DNA of 64,000 bases, taken from Paenibacillus tyrphae (GTDB lineage Bacteria; Bacillota; Bacilli; Paenibacillales; NBRC-103111). Position 1 is the first letter of the stretch; every line of letters starts with the position of its first letter. The stretch lies in assembly GCF_027925525.1 (NCBI RefSeq), contig NZ_BSDJ01000031.1, forward strand, positions 33,083 through 97,082, written 5' to 3'. A model generated the notes under the pieces. It did not search any database and had not been told where the DNA came from. It saw nothing but the letters and a program-made list of their open reading frames with translations. Positions 1-8,049 of this stretch are shown piece after piece. A program made the translations under genes and the position numbers.

Positions 1-1734
1 CTTCAGCTTGGCCGCAGCCGTGGTCCAATCGTCGCTCGGTCCGGCTTTCAAATCGACGGCGGCCGGATGCTGCGGGTCGTCCTTGAACGTAAGCAGCGCC
101 TGAATGTCCGCCGCCTTCTTCAGATGCCCTTGCGCCTGGCCGTTGCCCTTCTTATCCGGCAGTTGGACGTCCGATTTGTATGTCAGCGACAGCTCCACGT
201 CTTTGGTCACCGGCAGTTCGGTCTTGTACAGATGAATATCCGCTGCATGGCTCGAATTCAGCGTGCCTTCCACCTTCAAGGAAGAGCCGCCGTTCCATGC
301 GGTTTCATAGTCGTATCCAACCGTAAGCGGCTTGCCTGCGGACTGTGTCCACCACTGCCATGTCGGCAGGATATCCTGCGCCGCCATGTTGTTCCACTCC
401 GTATCGCTGGCCTTCCGGCCGTTCACGAAGAAGTCGAGTCCGTGCCCGTTGTTGAAGCGGGTCACGAACGGATAGGAGCCGATGACGGAGCGCTCCGGTA
501 TGTAATGGGCGATTCCCGGCCAGCTCTCATATTCGGTGCCGACCGCCCGGCCGCTCTCCGCAGGGTTGCTCTTCGGTCCTGACCAATAGGCCTGCTCGCG
601 CTTCTCGATTTCCGGCTGCATGCGGATATCGAACGGATTAGGACCTTTGTTCCAGACCATGTCCGTGCCGAAAAGCGCTACGCTCGTCCGAGGCGTACGG
701 GAGGCGTCGTTTTTGAAAATCGCATCCAGCTCCAAGCCGCGGTCGAAGCGAAATTTGTCGTTTTCGATGCCCGCGAAGAGCGAGGCATACGGATCAAGAC
801 CAAGCTTGCGCGCATGGTCCGCGCTGCTCTCCAAGCCTTGCGGCGTATACGCGTAGTTCATGAAGATACTGTCGTGGGCGCGCTTTCCGTCACGCTCGTC
901 CATCAGCCACGGCGAGTTTTCCTTATTGAATCCGTTTACATAGGAGACCTTGCCGTCCACGGTCAAGCTGTCGTACCAGCTCATATATAGCCCTTGGCTG
1001 CGCATATATTTCAGCATTTCCATCAGCAGAGCCGCATGCTCCTTGCTGATCGTCGCTTCTTGGTTGATAAAATATCCGTCGAAGCCGAAATACTTCGCCA
1101 TCTCGATCATTTTATCCGCCACCGGAAATTTGCCGTCCGGCGTCTTCTCGACCAGCTCCGCGAAATTGATGTTGCGCGGCCAGAACCAGCCGCCCAGACT
1201 GATAACCCCGTTGCGGTGGGCCGCATCGGTATACGCCGGATTCGGCAGATTCACCACGCCATAATCCCGCTTGCCCTCTTCGGTTGGAGAGCCGTATACC
1301 GGCAAGCCGTGCCAGGAGGCATAAATGTCCTGATACTGCCAATATTTGAGCACGTTGCGGCTGAAGCTGTCATTATAGCGGTACCCCTCGAACCATTCCT
1401 CCTTATCGTAGTCGGCGGAAAGATTCATGACTTGGGCCGTGCTCGTTAATTCCGGATGCGCCTGCGTCGGCTGGAACGCTCCGATCCGCTTCGCTAACGG
1501 AACGCGGGAGCGAAAATACTTCGCATACGGGTCGCTCTCCGGGGTCCATTCCTTAATCTGCTTGGCGTTGTAGCCGTACAAATAAGGCTGCTCCGGCCCT
1601 TTCGGCTTTTCCATCGCAAGAGCCGCTTTCGGCCCTAACATCAGAGTGGACGCCATAACGGCCGTCAACCCTATTGATACCACTTTCGTGACGGTTCGAG
1701 AGAAAGCTTTTTTCCGTTTTTTACGTTCTGACAT
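1..1734 (-). CDS. Secreted GH85 endo-beta-N-acetylglucosaminidase (3' end outside window)
   Basis: The first 578 codons are present and the gene runs off the left edge. The start at 1734 is preceded by an AGAGGTG ribosome binding site. A basic N-terminus (MSERKKRKK), a hydrophobic stretch and a PKAALA end form a signal peptide of about 40 residues, so the enzyme is exported. The glycoside hydrolase family 85 catalytic barrel follows, with WHGLPVYGSP and GGWFWPR blocks and the GYFINQEA motif. In GH85 the Asn-x-Glu pair (here N224 and E226) performs substrate-assisted catalysis, cutting the chitobiose core of N-glycans. The region from about residue 470 looks like a beta-sandwich accessory domain. 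Family membership is strong; the natural glycan substrate is unknown. Confidence 0.88.
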   Translation of the reverse strand, partial: MSERKKRKKAFSRTVTKVVSIGLTAVMASTLMLGPKAALAMEKPKGPEQPYLYGYNAKQIKEWTPESDPYAKYFRSRVPLAKRIGAFQPTQAHPELTSTAQVMNLSADYDKEEWFEGYRYNDSFSRNVLKYWQYQDIYASWHGLPVYGSPTEEGKRDYGVVNLPNPAYTDAAHRNGVISLGGWFWPRNINFAELVEKTPDGKFPVADKMIEMAKYFGFDGYFINQEATISKEHAALLMEMLKYMRSQGLYMSWYDSLTVDGKVSYVNGFNKENSPWLMDERDGKRAHDSIFMNYAYTPQGLESSADHARKLGLDPYASLFAGIENDKFRFDRGLELDAIFKNDASRTPRTSVALFGTDMVWNKGPNPFDIRMQPEIEKREQAYWSGPKSNPAESGRAVGTEYESWPGIAHYIPERSVIGSYPFVTRFNNGHGLDFFVNGRKASDTEWNNMAAQDILPTWQWWTQSAGKPLTVGYDYETAWNGGSSLKVEGTLNSSHAADIHLYKTELPVTKDVELSLTYKSDVQLPDKKGNGQAQGHLKKAADIQALLTFKDDPQHPAAVDLKAGPSDDWTTAAAKLK

Positions 1735-1892
1735 AACGCACCTCTCTTCGTTTGATCCGGCCTGGTACCATCCTAGCAATTGCTGCAGCTGCCAATCCAA
1801 GGAAAAGAAACGACTCGTCTATTCCACCCTAACACCCGTTCGCAGCAGCAGTAAAGTGGCCAAACAAAAGATTTCATGGACATATTAAATGA

Positions 1893-1907
1893 TTGTAAGC
1901 GCTGTAA
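1893..1907. promoter_or_regulatory. cre-like catabolite repression site
   Basis: TTGTAAGCGCTGTAA lies about 160 bases upstream of the GH85 gene and resembles the CcpA operator (TGTAAGCGCTTACA-like core). It suggests glucose repression of the glycosidase. It matches imperfectly in one half. Confidence 0.45.
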
Positions 1908-2055
1908 TAACATTTTATGCTGGCGGAGGAAATTCCCGATAAATCCGACATTTTCGTGACCGTCCTCCTTCCGTTTCCTCTCCGGCACCGGCATGTAGTC
2001 CGCTTGTATGGTCAAATTGCCTATTTACATTTGCAGAGAGGTATGCTATTTTAAA

Positions 2056-2073
2056 TTTCGATACATATAGAAA
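2056..2073. promoter_or_regulatory. ArsR operator 1
   Basis: TTTCGATACATATAGAAA is an 18-base imperfect inverted repeat (arms TTTCGAT and ATAGAAA, six of seven positions paired), 27 bases before the regulator start. A near-identical copy lies between the regulator and the MFS gene, which argues for autoregulation. Confidence 0.6.
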
Positions 2074-2100
2074 TAATACACGGGCAAGGATGAGGCAACG

Positions 2101-2382
2101 ATGGAGCACATTAACGCGGAACTGCAGCAAGCTGTCAAAATATACAAAGCTCTCGGAGAACCGACCCGGCTTAAAATCGCCCTGCTGCTTACGGAAGAAA
2201 GGAATCTGTGCTGCTCGGATATCGGAAGCAAGCTCGAATGCGTTGCGGGCTCGACGCTGTCCCATCATTTGAAGCAGCTGACGGATTCCGGCCTGCTCAA
2301 GCTCCGCAAGGACGGCACGTATATTTATTACAGCGTGAATCGCGAAATCGCCCAGAAGTATGCGCCGTATTTGCTGGAGTAG
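2101..2382 (+). CDS. ArsR-family winged-helix transcriptional repressor
   Basis: This 93-residue protein has the ArsR fold: ALGEPTRLKIALLL in the first helices, a recognition helix around GSTLSHHLKQL (residues 50-60) and a beta-wing DGTYIYYSVN. It carries Cys residues at LCCSD and ECVAG, but no clear arsenic-type CVC motif, so the inducer cannot be named. A short GAGG sits five bases before the start. It is followed after 76 bases by an MFS efflux gene, with matching 18-base palindromes upstream of each. The simplest reading is a repressor of its own gene and of the pump. Confidence 0.85.
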   Translation: MEHINAELQQAVKIYKALGEPTRLKIALLLTEERNLCCSDIGSKLECVAGSTLSHHLKQLTDSGLLKLRKDGTYIYYSVNREIAQKYAPYLLE

Positions 2383-2399
2383 TTTTTTTTTCGGTTTTA

Positions 2400-2417
2400 T
2401 TTCTATATTTGTAGAAA
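2400..2417. promoter_or_regulatory. ArsR operator 2
   Basis: TTTCTATATTTGTAGAAA has perfect six-base arms. On the opposite strand the upstream operator reads TTTCTATATGTATCGAAA, so the two share the first nine bases and the outer arms. It sits 41 bases before the MFS start and probably controls it. Confidence 0.6.
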
Positions 2418-2458
2418 TATAAAAACAATGGAGTGGAGAGAGAGGAGTATCTATCATT

Positions 2459-3649
2459 ATGTCAAACACGTGGAAAATTTACATGCTGGCCGTCGTCAGT
2501 TTTCTTGTCGGCACGTCGGAGTTTATTATCGCCGGGATTTTGGATAAAGTCGCGGCGGATATCGGGGTTCCGGTGTCCGCTGCGGGTCAGCTCATTACCG
2601 TATTCTCGCTGGCCTATGCCTTTGGGACCCCTATTCTTATGGCGGCGACCGCCCGTCTGGAGCGGCGCAAGCTGCTGCTCTACTCCCTCGGCGTCTTCGT
2701 CGTCGGAAATGGAATGGCCGTGCTGCTGCCGGGATTTGAATTTCTGATCGTTTCCCGGATCATTCTCGCGCTCAGCACCGGTGTATTCGTCGTGACTGCC
2801 TTGACCGTCGCTTCCAAGATGGCCCCGCCGGAGAGACAGGGACGGGCCATCGCGACGCTCGTCATGGGCTTCAGCACCGCCTTGATCGTCGGTGTCCCTC
2901 TCGGGAGGGTCGTCGCCTCCGTTTACGACTGGAAGATTACCTTCGCCGGAATCGGCGTGCTGGGGCTGCTTGCCATTCTGGCCGTCTCCTGGACGATTCC
3001 GCAAACGGACGGCGAGGAACCGGTACCGCTTCGCAAACAGCTCGCGCTGATCAAAGAGCCGAGAATCGCCGTAGCTTTGCTTGTCACCTTCTTCTGGATT
3101 TCCGGCTATTCGATCGCTTACACCTACATTTCGCCGTTCCTGCTCACGGTGACCGGTATGAGCGAGCAAGGCGTGAGCGCAGGGCTGTTCGCCTTCGGAA
3201 TCGCCAGTCTGATCGGCTCAAAGCTCGGAGGCTACGGCACCGACAAATGGGGCGTCCCCCGTACGCTGATCGGAGGCATGCTTCTTCACGCAGCGTCTCT
3301 CGTCCTGCTGTCGCTAGCCGCTCACTCCCCGGCAGCCGTCTTCCCGCTGCTCATGCTCTGGGCATTCTCCGCATGGTCGTCGGGTCCGACCCAACAGTAC
3401 TATTTAATGACGCTTGCTCCCGAAGCGTCCGGCATTATGCTTAGCTTGAACAGCTCGGTGCTTCAACTGGCCATGGCGGCCGGCGCAGGGATCGGCGGTG
3501 TCGTCGTACAACAGGCCTCGCTGACCTCCATAAGCTGGATCGGAGCGGCAGGCGTCGTCGTAGCAGCATTGACGGCAGCCGCTTCCCTTGGCATCACCCG
3601 CTCCCACCGCCTGGCGCAGGAACGGAAGCTTCAGCAAGCCGGAGCTTAA
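2459..3649 (+). CDS. MFS drug efflux transporter (DHA1 type)
   Basis: The 396-residue product has about twelve hydrophobic segments and begins with WKIYMLAVVSFLVGTSEFIIAGIL, typical of the DHA1 multidrug/sugar efflux group (AraJ/YdhP/PbuE-like). The loop RLERRKLLLYSL after helix 2 and the PERQGRAIATL segment are MFS signatures. A GAGAGGAG ribosome binding site precedes the ATG. It lies downstream of an ArsR-family regulator and a second ArsR operator, so it is probably induced by a ligand that releases that repressor. The exported compound cannot be deduced. Confidence 0.85.
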   Translation: MSNTWKIYMLAVVSFLVGTSEFIIAGILDKVAADIGVPVSAAGQLITVFSLAYAFGTPILMAATARLERRKLLLYSLGVFVVGNGMAVLLPGFEFLIVSRIILALSTGVFVVTALTVASKMAPPERQGRAIATLVMGFSTALIVGVPLGRVVASVYDWKITFAGIGVLGLLAILAVSWTIPQTDGEEPVPLRKQLALIKEPRIAVALLVTFFWISGYSIAYTYISPFLLTVTGMSEQGVSAGLFAFGIASLIGSKLGGYGTDKWGVPRTLIGGMLLHAASLVLLSLAAHSPAAVFPLLMLWAFSAWSSGPTQQYYLMTLAPEASGIMLSLNSSVLQLAMAAGAGIGGVVVQQASLTSISWIGAAGVVVAALTAAASLGITRSHRLAQERKLQQAGA

Positions 3650-3653
3650 AAAA

Positions 3654-3698
3654 AACAAGCCGGTGATAACACGGATTGACGTGTTGGACCGGCTTGTT
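3654..3698. terminator. Bidirectional intrinsic terminator
   Basis: AACAAGCCGGT (3654-3664) pairs with ACCGGCTTGTT (3688-3698), with an inner AACAC/GTGTT stem and A/T runs on both sides. It ends the MFS gene and the converging SDR gene. Confidence 0.85.
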
Positions 3699-3705
3699 TT
3701 ATTGC

Positions 3706-4470
3706 TTACAGATGCGTGCCTCCGCTGACATCAATGCACTGGCCGGTAATCCACCGGCTGTCGGGAGAAGCGAGGAAAGCTGCGACGTCCGCAAGATCCT
3801 CCGGCTGCCCCCACCGGTCAAAGACCGAAAGACCGGCGGCAAATTTCCGCCCCTCCGGGTCCTGCAAGGTTGCGGTGTTCATATCTGTATCCGTGATTCC
3901 GGGCATGATTGCATTGATGGTGATATTACGCGTTCCCAATTGCTTGGCTAAGGTGGAGGTCATTGTATTGATCGCTCCCTTGGTCATGCTGTAGCCGAGA
4001 AGATTGGGAAAAGCCACCCGTGTTACCGACGACGAGATGTTGATAATGCGCCCCTCGTCTTTCAGCCGGGGGAGAGCTTCCCGGATAAGGAACAGCGGCG
4101 CTTTGACGTTGATGGCGATCTCTTCCTCGAAAAGCTCCTCCGTCAAATCCTCAATGAAGGCGGTTTGCGCGATTCCGGCATTGTTCACGAGAATATCGAA
4201 GCGGTTATCGCCCGTGCGTGCCCGCAGCGCTTCATCCATGGCTCCCATCAGTTCATATACGCCGTTGGCCGATTTGAAGTCCGCCCCAACCGCAAAAGCC
4301 GCCCCGCCCTTTTCCCAAATCTCGCGAACGACCTCTTCAGCCGCCTCCCGGTTCTTGGCATAATGTACGGCGACCAATGCCCCTTCCTGCGCGAGACGCA
4401 GCGCGATGCCGCGTCCGATCCCCCGGCTTGCTCCTGTCACCAAAGCTGCCTTGCCTTGCAATTTCCCCAT
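3706..4470 (-). CDS. Short-chain dehydrogenase/reductase (classical SDR)
   Basis: This 254-residue protein is a complete classical SDR: TGASRGIGRG nucleotide-binding loop (residues 13-22), NNAG motif, Ser of ISSS and the YxxxK pair in YSMTK, ending in the FabG-like DVSGGTHL. It should use NAD(P)H to reduce or oxidise a small carbonyl or alcohol. The gene stands alone, converging on the MFS gene across a shared terminator. The substrate cannot be inferred; sequence style is closest to the FabG/glucose-dehydrogenase group. Confidence 0.88.
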   Translation of the reverse strand: MGKLQGKAALVTGASRGIGRGIALRLAQEGALVAVHYAKNREAAEEVVREIWEKGGAAFAVGADFKSANGVYELMGAMDEALRARTGDNRFDILVNNAGIAQTAFIEDLTEELFEEEIAINVKAPLFLIREALPRLKDEGRIINISSSVTRVAFPNLLGYSMTKGAINTMTSTLAKQLGTRNITINAIMPGITDTDMNTATLQDPEGRKFAAGLSVFDRWGQPEDLADVAAFLASPDSRWITGQCIDVSGGTHL

Positions 4471-4588
4471 ATTTTCCAGCCCCTCATGCTCGATTAACAG
4501 GTTCCCCTGCTCATCCTAGTTATAGCACAAGGCGGTTTTTGTTATGTTGCTCTCTCATTCATCGAACCGCAGCCGAGAAGTCCGCAGC

Positions 4589-5782
4589 CTACTGCTTCAC
4601 CCATTCGGTACCGCTGAACGTCTTGATGTGGTACCAGACCGCGCCTTCCGGCGACGTCCACTTCTCGAACGCCTGCACCTCCTGCGGGGAAAAGAAGCCT
4701 TCGATGTGGCACATTTCGCCAGTTGCAGGAAAATAATACGTCTGTGTCTTCTCCGTTAGCTTCACCGTCTCTTTAGTCGTTACGATGCCCTCGGGTCGCT
4801 CCAATAGCGCCCGCTTCAGATTTACCCACTTCAAGCCTGCCGGCGTTTCAAGCTGCGTCCATTCGCCTACATTCTGCACGGCTTTGTAAGCTCCCGGCTC
4901 CAACCAGCGAGTTCGATCAAAGCTCGGCATCCTATCCTCAAAATATCGCGTTTTGGTGGTCAGCTTCACAGGCTCGTTGAGCGCTTTATAATCTTCCAGC
5001 ACTTCATTTTTAGGCTTGATCCACCGCTCGCCTTGCGGGAGCCGCACCTTGTACCAGTTGAAGATGAAGAAAGCCTGCGGTGAATATTGCCATTTGGCGA
5101 TGGCGTGAACGATGCCCGGTTCTACCGCTTCACCTTTCCCCTCTTCATACGGAACTTCATAGGCGGTTTCGGCTCCCGACAGCTTCAGATCATAGTCCAC
5201 TGTCTTGGCATCGACATCCTCCATGAGAGCGGGCTTAAGAATCCACTTTGGACCCATCCATGTTGTCTCCACTTGGTACCATGTGCCGGTCTGTCCGCTG
5301 GCACTTGTCGCATTGATCACGTATTTCGGTCCATAATGGAGCTCCGCAGTAGTCACGATTTCCTGGGGCGCAAGCGACTGTCCCGTATCTGTCCGGGCGT
5401 CAGGCCGGTCGAACAGCCTCTCCGTGCTTAGGAGCGTCAGTGTCTTCCTCCGTTCTTCGTAGGTCCCGTACAGCACTCTCTCGTCGTCACGGATCCACCG
5501 GTCTCCGAGCCAGGTTCGCACCTTGAGCCACTCCTCCGGCTTGCGCTCGTCATAGAAGCTAAAAGGCGCGCCAGGCGCAAGCTTCACGCTCTGATACGGC
5601 GAAATCGAGCCTAACGGACGCCCTCCGCCTCCCTCCTGAGCGTACAGGTTCGTCTCCCCGACAATCACGAAGCTGATGGAGAACTCGTCGGCGTACGAGG
5701 TTGCAGGATAGTTCACTGTGGCGGGCAGCGTCAACAGCATGGCGACCCATACTGGGGCAAGTTTCCTCAAGACTTTCCTCAT
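4589..5782 (-). CDS. Secreted protein with repeated SH3/GW-like units (paralogue A)
   Basis: A signal peptide of about 31 residues ends near SYADEF. The mature protein consists of five or so repeats of about 60-70 residues. Each starts with a short extended segment, contains a phrase such as SPQEVQAFEKW or APQEIVTTAEL, and ends in the pattern W-hydrophobic-x-[VI]-x-T-x5-W-[IV]-K. This repeat looks like bacterial SH3 or GW cell-wall modules. A longer paralogue lies at 8050-10020. No catalytic domain is visible, so a cell-surface binding or stress-related envelope role is likely but unproven. Confidence 0.7.
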   Translation of the reverse strand: MRKVLRKLAPVWVAMLLTLPATVNYPATSYADEFSISFVIVGETNLYAQEGGGGRPLGSISPYQSVKLAPGAPFSFYDERKPEEWLKVRTWLGDRWIRDDERVLYGTYEERRKTLTLLSTERLFDRPDARTDTGQSLAPQEIVTTAELHYGPKYVINATSASGQTGTWYQVETTWMGPKWILKPALMEDVDAKTVDYDLKLSGAETAYEVPYEEGKGEAVEPGIVHAIAKWQYSPQAFFIFNWYKVRLPQGERWIKPKNEVLEDYKALNEPVKLTTKTRYFEDRMPSFDRTRWLEPGAYKAVQNVGEWTQLETPAGLKWVNLKRALLERPEGIVTTKETVKLTEKTQTYYFPATGEMCHIEGFFSPQEVQAFEKWTSPEGAVWYHIKTFSGTEWVKQ

Positions 5783-5853
5783 CCAATGTCAATCCTTTCC
5801 TGTTTTTGTAACAGACGCGCAGCAGACAGGAAAGTTGCGAAGCTTCATGAAAC

Positions 5854-6360
5854 TTAGGCTTGATCCTGATACCAGAACAAGGCATACTCCGTCATGACCG
5901 AGGCATGCCCCATCTGACGCAGCATCGCTGAAATATTGCCGCGGTGATACGTACCGTGATTCACGACCTGCATAACGATTTCCGATAGACGGGTTTCCCG
6001 GATTCCGGCGTACGGATTATCTAGTACAATCGCCTTTTCCAAGTCGGCTTGCTCTCTGAAGAATGCTCTATACCGCTCGGACAAAACGGCGAACATCGCC
6101 TGTAACCCCTCGATGCTCTGCCCCTCCGCTTCTTTCGTCACCTGATCCGCCAGTCCCATCGCTTCTTTCATTGCTTTGCCGGCAGCGATCTCCAGCCATG
6201 AATTGTCAACAGTATATATATGAGCCATTGCCTTCGATACGGATGGAAAAATGCTTACAATCTCCCGCTTGTATACATCTTGCGGAAGCTCCTTCAGTCG
6301 GTTAAGCATCGTCTGATTTGCCCACGCATGGTACTCATACATCGTTACGGCATTTGACAT
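5854..6360 (-). CDS. DinB-family metal-binding protein (dinB1)
   Basis: This 168-residue four-helix-bundle protein of the DinB/YfiT superfamily has its three expected metal-ligand histidines at H47 (MAHIY), H135 and H139 (NHGTYHRGN). Members bind a divalent metal; some act as bacillithiol-dependent transferases, many are uncharacterised. It is about 60 percent similar by eye to dinB2 at 20848-21363, sharing YHAWA, NPYAG and RLSEIV blocks. The same palindrome stands upstream of both, so they probably form one regulon. Confidence 0.85.
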   Translation of the reverse strand: MSNAVTMYEYHAWANQTMLNRLKELPQDVYKREIVSIFPSVSKAMAHIYTVDNSWLEIAAGKAMKEAMGLADQVTKEAEGQSIEGLQAMFAVLSERYRAFFREQADLEKAIVLDNPYAGIRETRLSEIVMQVVNHGTYHRGNISAMLRQMGHASVMTEYALFWYQDQA

Positions 6361-6412
6361 AAGTGATTCCCCTTTGCTTTTTTGAATTAACTGTTATGGT
6401 TAGTATACAAAA

Positions 6413-6442
6413 CGAAGTATGACAACAGGGTGTCATACTTCG
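6413..6442. promoter_or_regulatory. Palindromic operator upstream of dinB1
   Basis: Two perfect 12-base arms, CGAAGTATGACA and TGTCATACTTCG, are separated by ACAGGG, 53 bases before the dinB1 start. The core GTATGACA-N6-TGTCATAC is identical to the palindrome upstream of dinB2, where a WYL regulator gene adjoins it. Confidence 0.75.
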
Positions 6443-6461
6443 CAGAAAGCACTTTTTATTT

Positions 6462-6638
6462 TTATTTCAGCAGTTCCAGATCCGTCCAAGTTTTGGAACG
6501 ATTCTGAACCCAGTTCGCCAGCGTATTGCTGTACCGGTGAATCGTGTAGATATCGCCTTGGCTGTCCCGAAACAGCTTCAAGTCGTCTTGCCGGTCCTGA
6601 GCCTTCGCAAGACGTTTCAGCGTCAGCTCCGGTGTTAC
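6462..6638 (-). pseudogene. C-terminal remnant of a gene cut by the TnpB element
   Basis: Reading leftward from the element edge, an open frame of about 57 codons (starting VTPELTLKRLAKAQ and ending in KTWTDLELLK) stops at 6462. It has no start codon of its own and begins exactly where the element's right end (GAGTGTTCAAG) stops. I take it as the tail of a disrupted gene; the matching front part was not found to the right of the element. The original function is unknown. Confidence 0.4.
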
Positions 6639-7970
6639 CTCTTGAACACTCCCACCACCTGCGCTAATGGCGCTGAGGTGGGGGATTCTTGCGAACAGAG
6701 AAGCATCCTTCTCTTCTTGAGCAAGCGATCCCTGCGGTCCTCGCAGTTCAGTTGGCCTTAGCCAACAAACGCAGTCCTTCTTGCAAGATGTTCATGCTGG
6801 CATTGTGGTCACGGTCATGGTGCGTCCCGCATCCTGAACAGGTCCACGATCGCATGTTTAGATTTTTCACTTCGGGGTTGCGCGATTGGCATACGTGACA
6901 AAGTTGACTGCTTGGATAGTTTTTGGCGACCATGCTGATCGTGCGACCATACCACGTTGCTTTATATTCCAGCATCGTGCGAAGGGTTGACCAGCTTGCT
7001 TCGGCAATGGACTTTGCTAACTTGTGATTTTTCATTAGACTTCGAACCTGCAAATCTTCCAGACAGATCGTTTGGTTTTCACGGATCCACTTGGCCCGGA
7101 GCTGATGTAGAAAGTCTTGTCGAGCGTTAGCGATTCGCTCATGTATGCGAGCGACTTTTTGCTTCGCTTTTCGATAGTTGGCTCCACCTTTCAGGCGACG
7201 AGACAAACGTCGCTGCCAAAACGCAAGTTGCTTTTCGCAGGTGCTTGGGACTCAGAGCGTTTTCTCCGCTGCTGCAAACGGCAAACGACTTGATGCCGAG
7301 GTCTATGCCGATGGCGGTATCCACGTGAGGAAGCGGCTGGATGTCTACTTCACACAGGATCGAAACGAAGTACTTGCCTGTGCCGTTTCGACGCACCGTA
7401 GCAGACAAGATCCGTCCTTCGATTTCACGGGACTTGGCAAAGCGCACCCATCCCAGCTTCGGAAGCTTCAGCATATCGCAGGCAACGGCAATATTGCCGT
7501 TCGTAAACTTCGTGGTGTAACTTTGGACGGGATTGCGTTTGCTTTTAAAACGAGGCGGATCGTTTTGCTTTCGAAAGAAGCGATCAAACGCATCGGCCAG
7601 GCTGCGAACGGCAGATTGCAAAGCAATGCTGTCCACGTCCTTAAGCCAAGGCCATTCCTTTTTCAACGCTGGCAGCCCGGTTGCACAGGTCTGGTAAGAC
7701 AAGCCTCTGCCTGTTTCCTGGAAGGTGTCGTTCCACCTCGCAAGGAAGTGGTTAAAGACAAAGCGAGCGCATCCAAACATCTGATGGATCAGCGTCGTTT
7801 GCACTTCTGTAGGGTAGATGCGAAAGCGAAAAGCTTTATGATGCAACATGCGAGCATTTACCTCTTTTGGTGATTTTATTACAATTATAGCACATACGTT
7901 CGTATTCGTACACAAGAGATGCTGATTCATCTCCCCCTTATCGAAGAGGGAGTCTTCTCAGCCTTAACGA
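6638..7970 (-). mobile_element. IS200/IS605-group element carrying only tnpB (IS1341-like)
   Basis: The right end, read on the minus strand, has the characteristic subterminal hairpin (6652-6682, GGTGG/CCACC with a GCGC inner stem) followed by GGGAGTGTTCAAG, common at the ends of TnpB-bearing elements. A hairpin at 7931-7952 (CTCCC/GGGAG) may be part of the left end. No tnpA transposase is present, so movement would need a transposase in trans. Boundaries are approximate to about 20 bases on the left-end side. Confidence 0.65.
6748..7849 (-). pseudogene. tnpB: tnpB (RNA-guided nuclease family), frameshifted
   Basis: The N-terminal half (start 7849, MLHHKAFRFRIYP) and the C-terminal half lie in different frames, joined near 7232-7240. 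Reading across with one shift restores a continuous TnpB of about 365 residues. All three RuvC acidic residues are present: D in GIDLGIKSF, E in CLEDLQV and D in DRDHNASMNI. So is the zinc ribbon CHVC...CSGC. TnpB proteins are RNA-guided nucleases whose guide RNA comes from the right end of the element. The frameshift makes this copy probably inactive unless it is a sequencing error or recoded. Confidence 0.8.
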
Positions 7971-8049
7971 TAAAACGTTTCTTCCGCTTCAGGAAGCTGC
8001 TAGAATATGGTATTATAGCAAATTGACAGAATGAATAAGGAGACCTGCT

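Larger units (their letters stand above)
1735..2100. other. Divergent intergenic region between GH85 gene and arsR-like gene
   Basis: This 366-base stretch holds the 5' region of the leftward GH85 gene, including the cre-like site, and the promoter plus ArsR operator of the rightward regulator gene. No convincing gene was seen inside it. Confidence 0.6.
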
